From: an uncultured Bacteroidota bacterium
GTDB lineage: Bacteria > Bacteroidota > Bacteroidia > Chitinophagales > Chitinophagaceae
DNA: 22,094 nt
Reading direction: 5' to 3'
Assembly (NCBI GenBank): GCA_903881265.1
Contig: CAIRSV010000241.1
Span: forward strand, 1 to 22,094
In this document: in pieces, positions 8,082-17,668 of the stretch
Position numbering within the stretch: position 1 is the stretch's first letter
Layout: each line of letters starts with the position of its first letter
Made by a program: the position numbers and the translations under genes
The notes under the pieces: model-generated
What the model was told of the DNA's origin: nothing
Seen by the model: only the letters and a program-made list of their open reading frames with translations
The model's database searches: none

Positions 8082-9296
8082 ATGAATCATATTGCAATCC
8101 AGCGTTGCTTACTTATTTTTATCACTTTAATTACATTTTTCCAAGTTTGGTATATTAACAATACCCCATGGAGTCCGATTGACGAATATCAACATATGGA
8201 CTACATTGACAACATAGCAAGCGGAAAAATGCCTTCTATTTCAGATTCAATATCTGAGGAGTTATTCATAGAAATTATTCATCATTCTGATCAAAATCCA
8301 GCCAAGCGTCCACCCTATCGTAAGGCACTTGGCTTAACGGGCTACTCGTATCAAGCTAAACATCCGCCGCTCTATTATTTACTTCTTGCAGCACCAGACC
8401 GACTAATGCAGGCTTGGGATTTTACCATTTTCAAACGATTGCAAATCCTTCGTACTGTTTCATTTTCAATCTTCTTTATTGGACTTTTTTTGATGCTTTT
8501 AATTGGAAAAGAAATGCGAAAACAAGGTCATTACCTACCTACCACCTATATACTGATTGGGATAGCTTGGTGCCTATTCACCGTCTCACATGAACGTTAT
8601 GGCTTAGGCAACAATTATTTATCACCTCTACTAATAAATTCAAGTATTCTTGCGCTCTTGACGTTTATAAAATCACCAAAACCAAAGCATCTTTTCCTAT
8701 TAACATTCCTGGCCGGACTTTCAATATGCGGAGCGCTTACCAATCTCTTTATCCTCCCTATTCTGTTTGTATTAGCCCTTCCAAGTTTGATACGCGCATT
8801 TGATTGGAAACTAATTCTTGCCGGTGCAGCCGGATTAATTATTCCTCTTGTCATAATAGTACTATGGAAACTCAATTCAATTCCTGAACCCATTGTCGCA
8901 AGTAATATTAATTCATTACTTCAAAATTACTTTCGAGCGAATATGGTTAGCTATGGTAAATTTCTTCATTTATTCATCAATGATTTTTTTAAAATTGATT
9001 TTCTAGGGAATGCCTTCAACTTGTCGGTCTTGCATATTTGCTTAGCGCTTAGCAACGTATTACTGATGTTGTTTTTCTTCTTTTCAAACAAGGACAAGGA
9101 TACACGATGGCTTTATTATACGTATCCTATATTTATTTATTTCTTAATCTTATTAGGCCTCCTCAATCACTACATTGACGCCGTAACCTGGGTTGCCTTT
9201 CGGCATTATATGGGTTTTTATCCGTTTTTTTTTATTGGTATAAGTTCAGGATTTTTGATTCTCTTCAAAAACCTTAAGCCGAAAAATTCAAACTAA
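8082..9296 (+). CDS. Polytopic membrane protein, GT-C glycosyltransferase-like
   Basis: About 404 residues with an N-terminal helix followed by a short extracytoplasmic loop carrying SPIDEYQHMDYI (D34, E35, H38), then AKHPPLYYLLLA (H94) and some nine further hydrophobic helices. An acidic Asp/Glu motif in the first loop and an HPPLYY motif are typical of GT-C fold enzymes (GT39/ArnT-like and DUF2142-type), which use polyprenyl-phosphate sugars on the periplasmic face. It could therefore add a side-branch sugar to the polymer. I cannot assign donor or acceptor. The ATG at 8082, 7 bases after the stop of the SGNH gene, is preferred; an upstream TTG at 8043 would overlap that gene by 32 bases. 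Its last 23 bases overlap the 3' end of the convergent glycosyltransferase gene. Confidence 0.7.
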   Translation: MNHIAIQRCLLIFITLITFFQVWYINNTPWSPIDEYQHMDYIDNIASGKMPSISDSISEELFIEIIHHSDQNPAKRPPYRKALGLTGYSYQAKHPPLYYLLLAAPDRLMQAWDFTIFKRLQILRTVSFSIFFIGLFLMLLIGKEMRKQGHYLPTTYILIGIAWCLFTVSHERYGLGNNYLSPLLINSSILALLTFIKSPKPKHLFLLTFLAGLSICGALTNLFILPILFVLALPSLIRAFDWKLILAGAAGLIIPLVIIVLWKLNSIPEPIVASNINSLLQNYFRANMVSYGKFLHLFINDFFKIDFLGNAFNLSVLHICLALSNVLLMLFFFFSNKDKDTRWLYYTYPIFIYFLILLGLLNHYIDAVTWVAFRHYMGFYPFFFIGISSGFLILFKNLKPKNSN

Positions 9297-12200
9297 AATC
9301 GTGTGCCCCCATATTCAGGTTGGGGTTATAAAACGGATCATGATCAATGACATGCTGCCATTTGTCTTTAAACAATTTCATCTCCTTTAGGTGCCGCTCA
9401 TACGAAGGCTTGCTCTGATGCGGATGACCGCGTGTAGCGGATTCGTAATGATATAACTCTACTTGAGGAAGGTATACATTGTTATACCCCGCTTCCATCA
9501 TCTTCAGACAAAAATCTACATCATTGTATTCCACCTCGAAGGTTTCATCCATGCCATGCACTTCATCAAATACCTCTTTTCGACACATCAAACAAGCCGC
9601 CGTGACAGCTGCATAATTATTGACACTTTGGATATAATTAAAATACCCTGGATCATCTTTATAGGCCCCTACAAAACTGTGACCTGCTATACCACCTAGT
9701 CCGATGACAACGCCTGCATGCTGCACCGTATCATCTGGATAGAGCAATTTAACACCCACCGCACCAATACGCTTTTGTTGCACATACGATACCATAATGT
9801 CAAGCCAATCGGCGTGAATAATCTCAACATCATTATTGAGCAATAACAGATATTTCCCTTTAGCCAAGTCGGCACCAATATTCATCAACTTCGAAAAGTT
9901 AAACGGGAAATGTGCCTCCACAACATGTATCAATTGAGGATATTTTTTCGTGTATTCATCCACCCACGCATAAAATTCTTTTGATGTACTATTATTGTTT
10001 AGCACAATTATTTCATAGTTCGTATATCCGGTGAGAGTAATAATGGAATCAATCGTATTTTTCAACAACGCCGTTTGATCTTTGGTCGGAATGATGATAC
10101 TGACTAGATCATTTCGCGTGACAGTATAATCGATCTTGTACCCTCTCAATCCAGTAAGATATTTTACCGTTCCTTTCAAACCTCGTCTGACCAATGCTTC
10201 TTCCAACGCTTTCTTGGCAGCCACATAAGCATATGGTTTCACATCCTCACCTTGCGCCGCTGACAACTGATGAATGCGCCAATGATAAAGCACTTTAGGA
10301 ATATGTACAATATTCGTTGTCTGCTCTGTCGCTCGCAACATCAGATCATAATCCTGACTGCCTTCGAATCCTAAACGAAATCCGCCAATCTTCTCCATCA
10401 GCGATTTTCGCAATACGGTCACATGACCCAAATAATTTCTTGACAACAAATGGTCGGGTGCCCAATCGGGTTTAAAGTGAGCATCCTTATGATAGCGTTC
10501 TTCAATCTTATCTTCATCCGAATAGAGGATATCGGTTTCTGGTTTCTCATTCAATGCCTTCACCATTTCCCAAAGACAATGCTGTGTGATCAAATCATCA
10601 TGATCCATAAGCAACACAAACTCTCCTGTCGTTAAGGCGAATGCATCATTCGACGTGGCAGAAATATGTCCGTTTTCGCTACGATAGTGAACCTTGATAC
10701 GTTGATCTTTTACAGAATACACATGCAATAATTTACGCACTCGCTTATCAGTGGAACAATCATCGGCAATACACAATTCCCAATTCGGATACACTTGATT
10801 GATGACAGATTCTATCGCTTGTTTCAGATAACGAATCGGTGCATTATACACAGGCATGATGATACTGATCTTAGGCTTGAAAGCCATAGACTCTTCATGC
10901 GCTTCATAGTCAGACAATAGATCATCCTTGTCGAGCTTCTTCTTGATCCAGTCGTTATACGTGAAGATATCCCTGCTTCCTATGGCATCTTTGAACACAA
11001 TGTCTACCGGCCTTTTTTCAACTAAAATATAGAGCCGTTTAAGCACATTGGCGGCTACCTTCCGAACGATTCCGAAGCCGGTTTTACTGAAGGCAAATCG
11101 GATGAACTCTAGTATCCTTTTAAGCGAACCTGCACCTGGTGCTTTCTTCTTGAAAAATATCTTCTTGATCTTGCCGACCTTCATTCGAAGCTTCTGATAC
11201 CAGTTATTTTCGAGATACTGAATACGCAAATGTAGTTGTGATGTCAGTTGCTGCAGCGATTTCAATTCATCCTTAGCATGTGAAGAGATCATCTGCAGTG
11301 ATGCCATCTTTTCATAGAGAACCACATTTTCATTATGAGATGAAAGATTTTCCTGACTTGCCAAACGAATCACTTCATCAAGGCAACGTTCCAAGATCGC
11401 ACGATGCTTGAGTAGTAATTTTTTATAGGCGTCGCTTCCCTCTTGTACAATAGAAGATTTGTCACTATTCGCGGACTCTGCGTTAAGCAAGACAGGCAAC
11501 ACAATCGCCTCATTTTTATATACATCAAGACTTCGAATAGCATAATCCCACAAGATGTATTGACCATCCACTTCAGCATCAAAACCATTGATATTGCGCC
11601 ACGCTTTTTTTGAAAAGACTATATTATGCATAGAATAATCTTTTATCAAGACATCCGACAGCGTCGCTTTACTGACTCTACTTTCTAGGCTTACTTTACA
11701 AAAGACCAACATCGATTCTGATGCTAGCATCTCCTCCGATAAAAGTTCAGACAGCACAGATGTTGTACTCAAGTTATCAATACAAACTACATCTTGAACG
11801 CTTTGTTCAATGATTGCATTCAATTGATTGGCTAAGGCATCTAGCTTGACTACCACGTCAATCGTTTCAGAAAACAACAACGTATTACTCAGTGACTCAG
11901 TGACAGTGCCGCATACTTGTTGATTATCACAAATGATTACACATCGCACGGGAAAAAGAAAATAACAATAGATATCGTATACACGTTTCAGTAAGCTATT
12001 TTTCGTAGCGTCTGACATGTTATAAAAAACAAACAATACCTCTTTACCTTCATACCATTCGCATTGTTTAATACTAGATTCGTGTTGATAAAAATTATGT
12101 TTCTCTTTCAATGATAATCGTCTCTGCAAACCAGCTTCTAATAAATCTGATGCTGTCATTGTTTGATAAGAAACCGTTTCTTGTTTGATTATGTGCGCTG

Positions 12201-12708
12201 CTGTGAAAGTCGAGAGTTGCTTCAAGATCAGCAAAGGGTTTGCTATCAAAAATTTAGAATTCAACACAAAGCAATCATGACTATTTTGCTGAATAAAGTT
12301 CAGTATACCCTGAAAGGATTCACTGATGCCTGTATCAGCTAGTTCAAATTCATTGTATACAAATAGAAATTTTGCCTTGTTGAAATTGGCATGAATGCCC
12401 TCTGTTGAAAATAATTGAAAGGGCATCGACAACCCATAGAGTCGCCTTGTATCAAACCCTTCTTCCATCAATACATGTAACTGTGCGTAAATCTGTGATG
12501 ATTGATTATTGGCAAGTGGCTGCGACAGGCATCGCTGTACAGCTTGATTCGTAAAATTATTATCAGTCAAGGAGTATGGCCTCTCATGTCTTGTTTCAAC
12601 ATCACTATTCGGCTGCAAATGATTGGACAACAAAATTGATAAATACGCTCCATCGATCGAAGATTGTGAGAAAATCAGTAGGGGTATTTTTCCGAAAGTT
12701 TCGTTCAT
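9274..12708 (-). CDS. Large multidomain GT2 glycosyltransferase
   Basis: A 1144-residue cytoplasmic enzyme with two complete GT2 (GT-A) modules in its second half. Module one (about 611-850) starts PKISIIMPVYNA, has the nucleotide-sugar metal motif DHDD (702-705) and SQDYDLMLR. Module two (about 868-1110) starts VSIIIPTKDQ, has NNDVE (958-962) and NDVDFCLKMMEAGY. This double GT2 plan is common in O-antigen and rhamnan synthesis. The first 600 residues are odd: about 1-210 weakly recalls a sulfotransferase-like domain, about 225-425 looks like a third GT-A domain that kept only the acceptor-side part (NIVFSKKAWRNINGFDAE) and lost the DXD region, about 454-510 is a predicted coiled coil, followed by a strongly basic patch (KIKKIFFKKK) that may touch the membrane. 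It follows wzt by two bases, so the three genes form one transcript. The sugars used are unknown. Confidence 0.88.
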   Translation of the reverse strand: MNETFGKIPLLIFSQSSIDGAYLSILLSNHLQPNSDVETRHERPYSLTDNNFTNQAVQRCLSQPLANNQSSQIYAQLHVLMEEGFDTRRLYGLSMPFQLFSTEGIHANFNKAKFLFVYNEFELADTGISESFQGILNFIQQNSHDCFVLNSKFLIANPLLILKQLSTFTAAHIIKQETVSYQTMTASDLLEAGLQRRLSLKEKHNFYQHESSIKQCEWYEGKEVLFVFYNMSDATKNSLLKRVYDIYCYFLFPVRCVIICDNQQVCGTVTESLSNTLLFSETIDVVVKLDALANQLNAIIEQSVQDVVCIDNLSTTSVLSELLSEEMLASESMLVFCKVSLESRVSKATLSDVLIKDYSMHNIVFSKKAWRNINGFDAEVDGQYILWDYAIRSLDVYKNEAIVLPVLLNAESANSDKSSIVQEGSDAYKKLLLKHRAILERCLDEVIRLASQENLSSHNENVVLYEKMASLQMISSHAKDELKSLQQLTSQLHLRIQYLENNWYQKLRMKVGKIKKIFFKKKAPGAGSLKRILEFIRFAFSKTGFGIVRKVAANVLKRLYILVEKRPVDIVFKDAIGSRDIFTYNDWIKKKLDKDDLLSDYEAHEESMAFKPKISIIMPVYNAPIRYLKQAIESVINQVYPNWELCIADDCSTDKRVRKLLHVYSVKDQRIKVHYRSENGHISATSNDAFALTTGEFVLLMDHDDLITQHCLWEMVKALNEKPETDILYSDEDKIEERYHKDAHFKPDWAPDHLLSRNYLGHVTVLRKSLMEKIGGFRLGFEGSQDYDLMLRATEQTTNIVHIPKVLYHWRIHQLSAAQGEDVKPYAYVAAKKALEEALVRRGLKGTVKYLTGLRGYKIDYTVTRNDLVSIIIPTKDQTALLKNTIDSIITLTGYTNYEIIVLNNNSTSKEFYAWVDEYTKKYPQLIHVVEAHFPFNFSKLMNIGADLAKGKYLLLLNNDVEIIHADWLDIMVSYVQQKRIGAVGVKLLYPDDTVQHAGVVIGLGGIAGHSFVGAYKDDPGYFNYIQSVNNYAAVTAACLMCRKEVFDEVHGMDETFEVEYNDVDFCLKMMEAGYNNVYLPQVELYHYESATRGHPHQSKPSYERHLKEMKLFKDKWQHVIDHDPFYNPNLNMGAHDFSLNFSA

Positions 12709-12710
12709 TA

Positions 12711-13430
12711 TTAAAATAATTTTCGGTAATAATCACATACATCGTGAGCCTTGCCTTGCTGAATAATTTTTCCATTTTCAAGTAAAATCGCCTTATCGCA
12801 AATACGTTCTACTTCATCAGGGAAATGTGACACAAAGATGATCGATTTACCTTGCGTTTTGAGTTCATTTATTTTCTGGATACATTTCGATTGAAATCCG
12901 AAATCGCCTACAGCCAGCACTTCATCAATGATATAGATAGCACAATCATTGGCGAATGAAATCGAAAATGATAAACGTGCAAGCATACCTGATGAATAAC
13001 ATTTGACAGCTTGCTTCAGGGTCACATCATCGAGCTCTGAAAATGCAATGATGTCGGCAATCTTTTTTTTATCTCTTCCTTGTCCGTATAACGCAAGCAA
13101 CAAATCAATATTTTCATACCCGGTGAGTTCCATTTCTAATCCTACTCCAAGAGCCAGTATAGGCGCTATGCTCCCTACACATTCAATAGTGCCTTTATAT
13201 GGCTTTACAATATTGGCCATGGTGCGAAGTAAGGTACTCTTACCACTTCCATTGCGACCAAGAATACCAAGACTTTCGCCTTTATTCAAGGTGAATGACA
13301 CATCGTCCAAAATGGTCTTGTATTGAAAGGGCATAGAAAAAGTGGTGAGCAAATCCTTGATCGAATAAACCCCTGCATGATTATGCCGGTACTTTACAAA
13401 AACATTCTTGTATGCTAGAAGTTGACTCAT
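12711..13430 (-). CDS. wzt: Polysaccharide ABC exporter, ATP-binding subunit (Wzt/KpsT type)
   Basis: The ATPase that powers export of a finished lipid-linked polysaccharide through Wzm. All motifs are in place: Walker A GRNGSGKST (58-66), signature YSSGM (145-149), Walker B IYIIDE (165-170) with the D-loop region after it, and the H-loop histidine in FVSHFPDE (H202). At 239 residues it ends soon after the ATPase fold and lacks the C-terminal carbohydrate-binding domain of E. coli O8/O9a Wzt, so it resembles the short KpsT/TagH-like type; chain length is then not sensed by this subunit. It lies 3 bases after wzm and 2 before the big glycosyltransferase. The gene symbol is by role, not by close sequence identity. 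Confidence 0.93.
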   Translation of the reverse strand: MSQLLAYKNVFVKYRHNHAGVYSIKDLLTTFSMPFQYKTILDDVSFTLNKGESLGILGRNGSGKSTLLRTMANIVKPYKGTIECVGSIAPILALGVGLEMELTGYENIDLLLALYGQGRDKKKIADIIAFSELDDVTLKQAVKCYSSGMLARLSFSISFANDCAIYIIDEVLAVGDFGFQSKCIQKINELKTQGKSIIFVSHFPDEVERICDKAILLENGKIIQQGKAHDVCDYYRKLF

Positions 13431-13433
13431 AGA

Positions 13434-14183
13434 TTAGATGGCCGTGATAAATTGATTTTTCAAACGGTTGAACAACAGAATACCTATACTCAATGATATA
13501 AACGTAATCAGTACACATTTCCCGATGAGGTAAAAATCAGGTGCGATGGCTTCGTACAAAGGATAACGAAATAATTTAATGAAGTAATAAATCGGATTCG
13601 CTTTGATGACAAATGAAAACCGTTGAGGTATCAAACTTTCAGTGTATGCGATAGGTGTCAGATAGAAAATGGCAGGCTGTATGGTATTCCACAAAATACC
13701 TACATCACGGTAAAAGACATTCAAGGCAGATAAAATCAAGGTGACGCTGAAGCTAAAAATAGCGAACAGCAACAGAATAGGAAGCACCCAAAAAAGTTGC
13801 AAGGTATAGACCATACCAAACCAATGCATGACGATGAAATAAACCGATAACGCCAACAGCACATTAAACAATTCACCCATCACTTCTGCCAAGGGAAAAA
13901 ATATCGCAGGAATATACACCGACTTCAACAGCCCAGATGCTTGTACGATACTCTGAACACCCTGACTAGTGCAATTTGAAAAAAAGAACCAGAACAAAAT
14001 GCCTGATGTTATGTACAGAACATGATTCGATGTGGAACTAAACTGTGAACTGAAGATGACAATAAAAATAAGCAGATATAACAATGGTTTGAAAAAACCC
14101 CAGAAAAAACCGATCAATGAATGCTTGTATCGGACTATGATATTCCGCTTACTTAGCGCATAAAGTTGATTGAGATGTTGCAT
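13434..14183 (-). CDS. wzm: Polysaccharide ABC exporter, permease subunit (Wzm type)
   Basis: A 249-residue ABC-2 type permease with six predicted helices. The N-terminal amphipathic start, QLYALSKRNIIVRYKHSLIG followed by FFWGFFKPLLY, is characteristic of Wzm/KpsM/TagG permeases, as is the FYRDVGILWNTIQPAIFYLTPIAY segment before the last helices. With Wzt it carries an undecaprenyl-linked glycan from the inner to the outer leaflet of the inner membrane. It is the first gene of the leftward three-gene operon and is divergent from the GT4 gene at 14225, only 41 bases away; no clear consensus promoter for it is seen in that gap, so its promoter may lie inside the neighbouring coding region. Confidence 0.93.
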   Translation of the reverse strand: MQHLNQLYALSKRNIIVRYKHSLIGFFWGFFKPLLYLLIFIVIFSSQFSSTSNHVLYITSGILFWFFFSNCTSQGVQSIVQASGLLKSVYIPAIFFPLAEVMGELFNVLLALSVYFIVMHWFGMVYTLQLFWVLPILLLFAIFSFSVTLILSALNVFYRDVGILWNTIQPAIFYLTPIAYTESLIPQRFSFVIKANPIYYFIKLFRYPLYEAIAPDFYLIGKCVLITFISLSIGILLFNRLKNQFITAI

Positions 14184-14224
14184 ATCTTTTGTAATAGCTG
14201 TAAGTTGCCATCCGATTCCACAAC

Positions 14225-15280
14225 ATGCAAAAAAAGACCACTATTTATGTCAATGCACGCTTCGTTACACAGCCTCTTACAGGCGTGCAAAGGTATGCAT
14301 TTGAATGTTGTCTGCAAATGAAAAAGTCGAATCCTGACATGGTCTTTCTTTGCCCTAAAAAAAGCAAACAACAAGAGTGGTCAAAGGAATTAATGGTGTT
14401 GCCAATAGGCCACTTCAGCGGACATCGTTGGGAACAAATAGACCTTGTGTGGTATTTGCGAAACAAAAAACACTATGTTCTTTTTAATCCTTGCAATACC
14501 GCACCGCTTTTGCTTCGCAATAATTTTATTACAGTGCACGACATATCGTACAACATATATAGAGAGAACAATCCTTATCTCTTTAGCGCTTGGTACAATT
14601 TCCTGATGCCTCGTATCATCAACAAGGCAGTGCATGTTTTTACAGTCAGTGAGACAGTCAGGCAACAATTGATTTTACTTTACAAGAAAGCCCTTGATAA
14701 AATATCGGTAAGCTATAATGGCGTGGCTGCACAATTTAGCGACGCTGCACATGAGCCTATAAAAAAAGAAAAGATGATTCTTACGGTAGGCTCCATTTCC
14801 CGACGGAAAAATATTGAAATCCTGATACAAGCCTTTCTGGAATCAGGCTTGCAGGTGGAATATACCTTGGTGATAGTCGGCGGACATCACGACGCTTTCA
14901 GTAAGCTAGCACTGCCGCTGCATGACAACATTCGTTTCGAATCAACCCTGAGCGACAACGCTTTATTTGACTATTACCAACGTGCCGAATGTTTTGTTTC
15001 CCTCTCCTTCTATGAAGGATTTGGATTACCGGTACTTGAAGCCCTTTCTGCAAATTGCAACGTGTTGTGTTCGAACATTGCAACCTACCAAGAGCTTTTT
15101 GAAGAATATGTTTACTTTTGCAATCATTACGACAAAGCGGATATCATACGCAAGCTTGTTGAGATGACACATCATGAATCTTCAAATATCATTAATCAGA
15201 ACTTCCTGAAAGAAAAGTACTCATTTTCTAAAAGTGCCAAGCAGATATTGCGTCTTTTGGAAAGCAACACCGAATTATGA
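14225..15280 (+). CDS. GT4 family glycosyltransferase (first)
   Basis: A 351-residue GT-B fold enzyme expected to add a sugar from a nucleotide donor to the growing lipid-linked glycan. The N-terminal acceptor domain has ITVHDISYNIY and VFTVSETVRQQL; the donor domain has VGSISRRKNIEILIQAF and the EX7E element in YEGFGLPVLEALSA (E264, E272). The pattern is close to mannosyltransferase-like GT4 enzymes of O-antigen loci, but the sugar cannot be fixed. It starts a rightward block; its TGA overlaps the next ATG (ATGA at 15277-15280), indicating translational coupling. A possible -7-like sequence, TATCTTTTG, at 14183-14191 has one extra base and is weak. Confidence 0.92.
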   Translation: MQKKTTIYVNARFVTQPLTGVQRYAFECCLQMKKSNPDMVFLCPKKSKQQEWSKELMVLPIGHFSGHRWEQIDLVWYLRNKKHYVLFNPCNTAPLLLRNNFITVHDISYNIYRENNPYLFSAWYNFLMPRIINKAVHVFTVSETVRQQLILLYKKALDKISVSYNGVAAQFSDAAHEPIKKEKMILTVGSISRRKNIEILIQAFLESGLQVEYTLVIVGGHHDAFSKLALPLHDNIRFESTLSDNALFDYYQRAECFVSLSFYEGFGLPVLEALSANCNVLCSNIATYQELFEEYVYFCNHYDKADIIRKLVEMTHHESSNIINQNFLKEKYSFSKSAKQILRLLESNTEL

Positions 15281-16404
15281 AAATTGCTTTAATCCATGAT
15301 TGGTTGCGCGTCAATGCGGGTTCTGAAAAAGTCATCAAAGAGATACTTGCTGTTTTCAGCAACGAGGATATTGAATTATACACGCTATTTAATACCCTAC
15401 CGCTAATTGACCGCAACGAAATTATCGGCCACACTAAAACGCATGTCACTGCGCTTCAGTATATCCCTTTTATCGATCGAATGTACCAATACTTTTTACC
15501 TGTACTCCCCTTCTTTATAAAATTTCTGAGACCTACAACGGCCGATTTGTATATTTCTTCATCACATGCCGTGGCCAAAGGTTTTCATGGCAAAAAGGGC
15601 ATCATGCATATTTGCTATTGCCATACGCCCATGCGTTATGCCTGGTTTCTTCATCAGGATTATCTGAATGATATCGGGTACGTTAAACAGTTGATGTTAA
15701 AATTCGTGATTCCTTTTATACGCAGATGGGACTTACGCACTGCACAGCAGGTTTCCTATTTTATAGCCAACTCATCTCATATCCAACAAAAAATAAAAGA
15801 AATCTATCAGCGTGATTCCGTGGTGATCTACCCGCCTGTCCAAATCGAGAAATTCAGTTTGAATACAAGCCCGCGCAAGGATTTTTATTTAGCTGTAGGA
15901 CGTTTCGTCTCGCATAAAAAAATCGATGTGGTTATTAAAGCTTTTCTGAAGATGAAAGACAAAAAACTTGTCCTGATTGGAAATGGGCTTGATGCCAAGG
16001 AGATTAAAAACCTCATCAAAGATTCACCGAATATCATTTGGCTAGGTTATCAGCACGACGACGAACTGATACTTTATATGCAAAATGCCAAGGCCTGCAT
16101 ATTCGCTGCCAAAGAAGATTTCGGCATCATGTGTGTTGAAGCGCAGGCCACAGGAACTCCCGTATTGGCATTGAACTACGGTGGTTATAAAGAATCGGTG
16201 ATAAACGGTGTGACAGGATATTTTTTTGATGAACAAACCGAGGAGTCGATCATCGATTCGGTCAATAGATTTGAGCAACATCCCTTGACTGATTTTGAAC
16301 AGATACGAAAGAACACCATCCGCTTTTCGGCTGAACGATTTCGTGACGAAGTGAAACTATTCGTCGACGAAAAAAAAATAGCACCCAAACATAATGACGA
16401 GTGA
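15277..16404 (+). CDS. GT4 family glycosyltransferase (second, WbaZ-like)
   Basis: A 375-residue GT-B enzyme. It has the MKIALIHDWLRVNAGSEKV start, the ICYCHTPMRYAW motif typical of WbaZ-like mannosyltransferases, VIYPPVQIEKF at the domain junction, the donor-domain VGRFVSHKKIDVVIKAF and the EX7E element in AAKEDFGIMCVEAQATGTP (E280, E288). It is translationally coupled to the GT4 gene before it and overlaps the next gene by 11 bases. Sharing of the WbaZ motif suggests a GDP-mannose or related donor, which is inference from family only. Confidence 0.93.
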   Translation: MKIALIHDWLRVNAGSEKVIKEILAVFSNEDIELYTLFNTLPLIDRNEIIGHTKTHVTALQYIPFIDRMYQYFLPVLPFFIKFLRPTTADLYISSSHAVAKGFHGKKGIMHICYCHTPMRYAWFLHQDYLNDIGYVKQLMLKFVIPFIRRWDLRTAQQVSYFIANSSHIQQKIKEIYQRDSVVIYPPVQIEKFSLNTSPRKDFYLAVGRFVSHKKIDVVIKAFLKMKDKKLVLIGNGLDAKEIKNLIKDSPNIIWLGYQHDDELILYMQNAKACIFAAKEDFGIMCVEAQATGTPVLALNYGGYKESVINGVTGYFFDEQTEESIIDSVNRFEQHPLTDFEQIRKNTIRFSAERFRDEVKLFVDEKKIAPKHNDE

Positions 16405-17626
16405 TTCTACCATACAAAAGATAGTTCCATGGATCTACCGCTTGCTTTTCATTTCCTTTTTTTTACCGATGAAATGGCAGACTGGGATGCTGATTGTATT
16501 CGCTGTGGCTGTGGCGATGCAGTTTCTTTTTTCGCAACGCAACCTGCACAAGAACGAATTTCTAGTAGCCTTGCTATTAGGCAGCGGCTATCTATTATAT
16601 CTCGTTTGGCTGCCAATGACACCGGCCATTTCACGGACTGAATTATTTTCATTGATTGAACGAAAATTCAGTCTCTTTATTCTACCATTCATCTTCGTAT
16701 TGTTTTCAAAACTAAGTTCATCGTCTTGGAAACCTCATCTTAGTTGGTTTGTTGGCGGCACATTGGCGACCGCACTTTATGGCAATGCAATGATTCTCTA
16801 CGAACAAGTAAGTACTAAGTCATCATTCGCTTTGAATCATGTGGCGTATCGTGTTGCCTTCGAGCGACTGACGCATATACACCCTACATATTTTGGCATG
16901 TATATTTGTTTTGCTATAGGCATCTTGTGGATCTATGGTGCTTACTTTTTCAAGCATCGATTATGGCTTTCCATCGTTATTCAACTGCTGCTTTTAATAG
17001 CCCTTCTTCTACTAATGCCTAAAGCAGCTATCCTAGCGCTTTGTCTTCTTTTCGCGTATGCCATGCTATTCTTGTTTAAGATTAGTCGCTCCAAAAAAAT
17101 CTACCTGAGTCTTCTTTTAATCTGTGGTCTCTGTTTGTTTTATATAGCCATTCCAGTCGCACATCAACGAATTGACGAGGTCTTCTTCTTTGCAGAAAAC
17201 AATTCGCCCGATGTGATCAATAATTCCATGAACATGCGCCGTCTCATTTTTCAGGCAGACCTTTCATTGTTACAGAAGCACTGGCTGCTAGGCCTTGGCC
17301 CATCGCAACTGCAAGAACAACTGAATCTTTTCTTTTATCTCTCATCCTTTTATGCAGGTCAAGCATTAGGAAGTTATAATACGCACAATGAGTATCTAAA
17401 TCAATGGCTTAGTTTTGGACTGATTGGCGCCATCCTGTTCATTTTCATTTTATTCATGCATTACAGAAAAGCCTTCACGACGAAAAACACCTTGTATCTA
17501 TTTCTGTTGATTATTTTGTCGGTTACATTTTTTACAGAGAATATATTATCTCGTCAACACGGCGTCGTCTTCTTTTCCTTGTTCACCTCATTATTCTTTT
17601 TTATTCCAGCCATTTCTAAAAAATAG
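16394..17626 (+). CDS. O-antigen ligase/polymerase-like membrane protein (WaaL/Wzy superfamily)
   Basis: A 410-residue polytopic protein with about ten to twelve hydrophobic helices and one large loop after the middle. The HIHPTYFGMY segment and YNTHNEYLNQWLSFGLIG (H331) before the last helices match the O-antigen ligase (PF04932-like) pattern, in which the periplasmic loop transfers a polyprenyl-linked glycan to an acceptor. Because the locus has a Wzm/Wzt exporter, a ligase (WaaL role) fits better than a Wzy polymerase, but the two cannot be told apart from sequence. The start overlaps the upstream GT4 gene by 11 bases, so it belongs to that operon. Confidence 0.85.
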   Translation: MTSDSTIQKIVPWIYRLLFISFFLPMKWQTGMLIVFAVAVAMQFLFSQRNLHKNEFLVALLLGSGYLLYLVWLPMTPAISRTELFSLIERKFSLFILPFIFVLFSKLSSSSWKPHLSWFVGGTLATALYGNAMILYEQVSTKSSFALNHVAYRVAFERLTHIHPTYFGMYICFAIGILWIYGAYFFKHRLWLSIVIQLLLLIALLLLMPKAAILALCLLFAYAMLFLFKISRSKKIYLSLLLICGLCLFYIAIPVAHQRIDEVFFFAENNSPDVINNSMNMRRLIFQADLSLLQKHWLLGLGPSQLQEQLNLFFYLSSFYAGQALGSYNTHNEYLNQWLSFGLIGAILFIFILFMHYRKAFTTKNTLYLFLLIILSVTFFTENILSRQHGVVFFSLFTSLFFFIPAISKK

Positions 17627-17641
17627 TAGTGTCTAAATGGT

Positions 17642-17649
17642 TACATTTG
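17642..17649 (+). promoter_or_regulatory. -7 promoter box before the T9SS cargo gene
   Basis: TACATTTG is a perfect TAnnTTTG match 20 bases before the ATG at 17669, in the 42-base gap after the ligase-like gene. No TTTG is seen at the usual -33 distance, so it may be weak or the gene may also be read from the upstream operon. Confidence 0.4.
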
Positions 17650-17668
17650 AAATTCAATTTTTGTTCGA

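Noticed and set aside
13003..13326. A 107-codon plus-strand open frame opposite wzt
   Set aside because: Antisense to the ATPase motifs of a secure gene, Ser/Pro/Leu-rich and without protein-family features.
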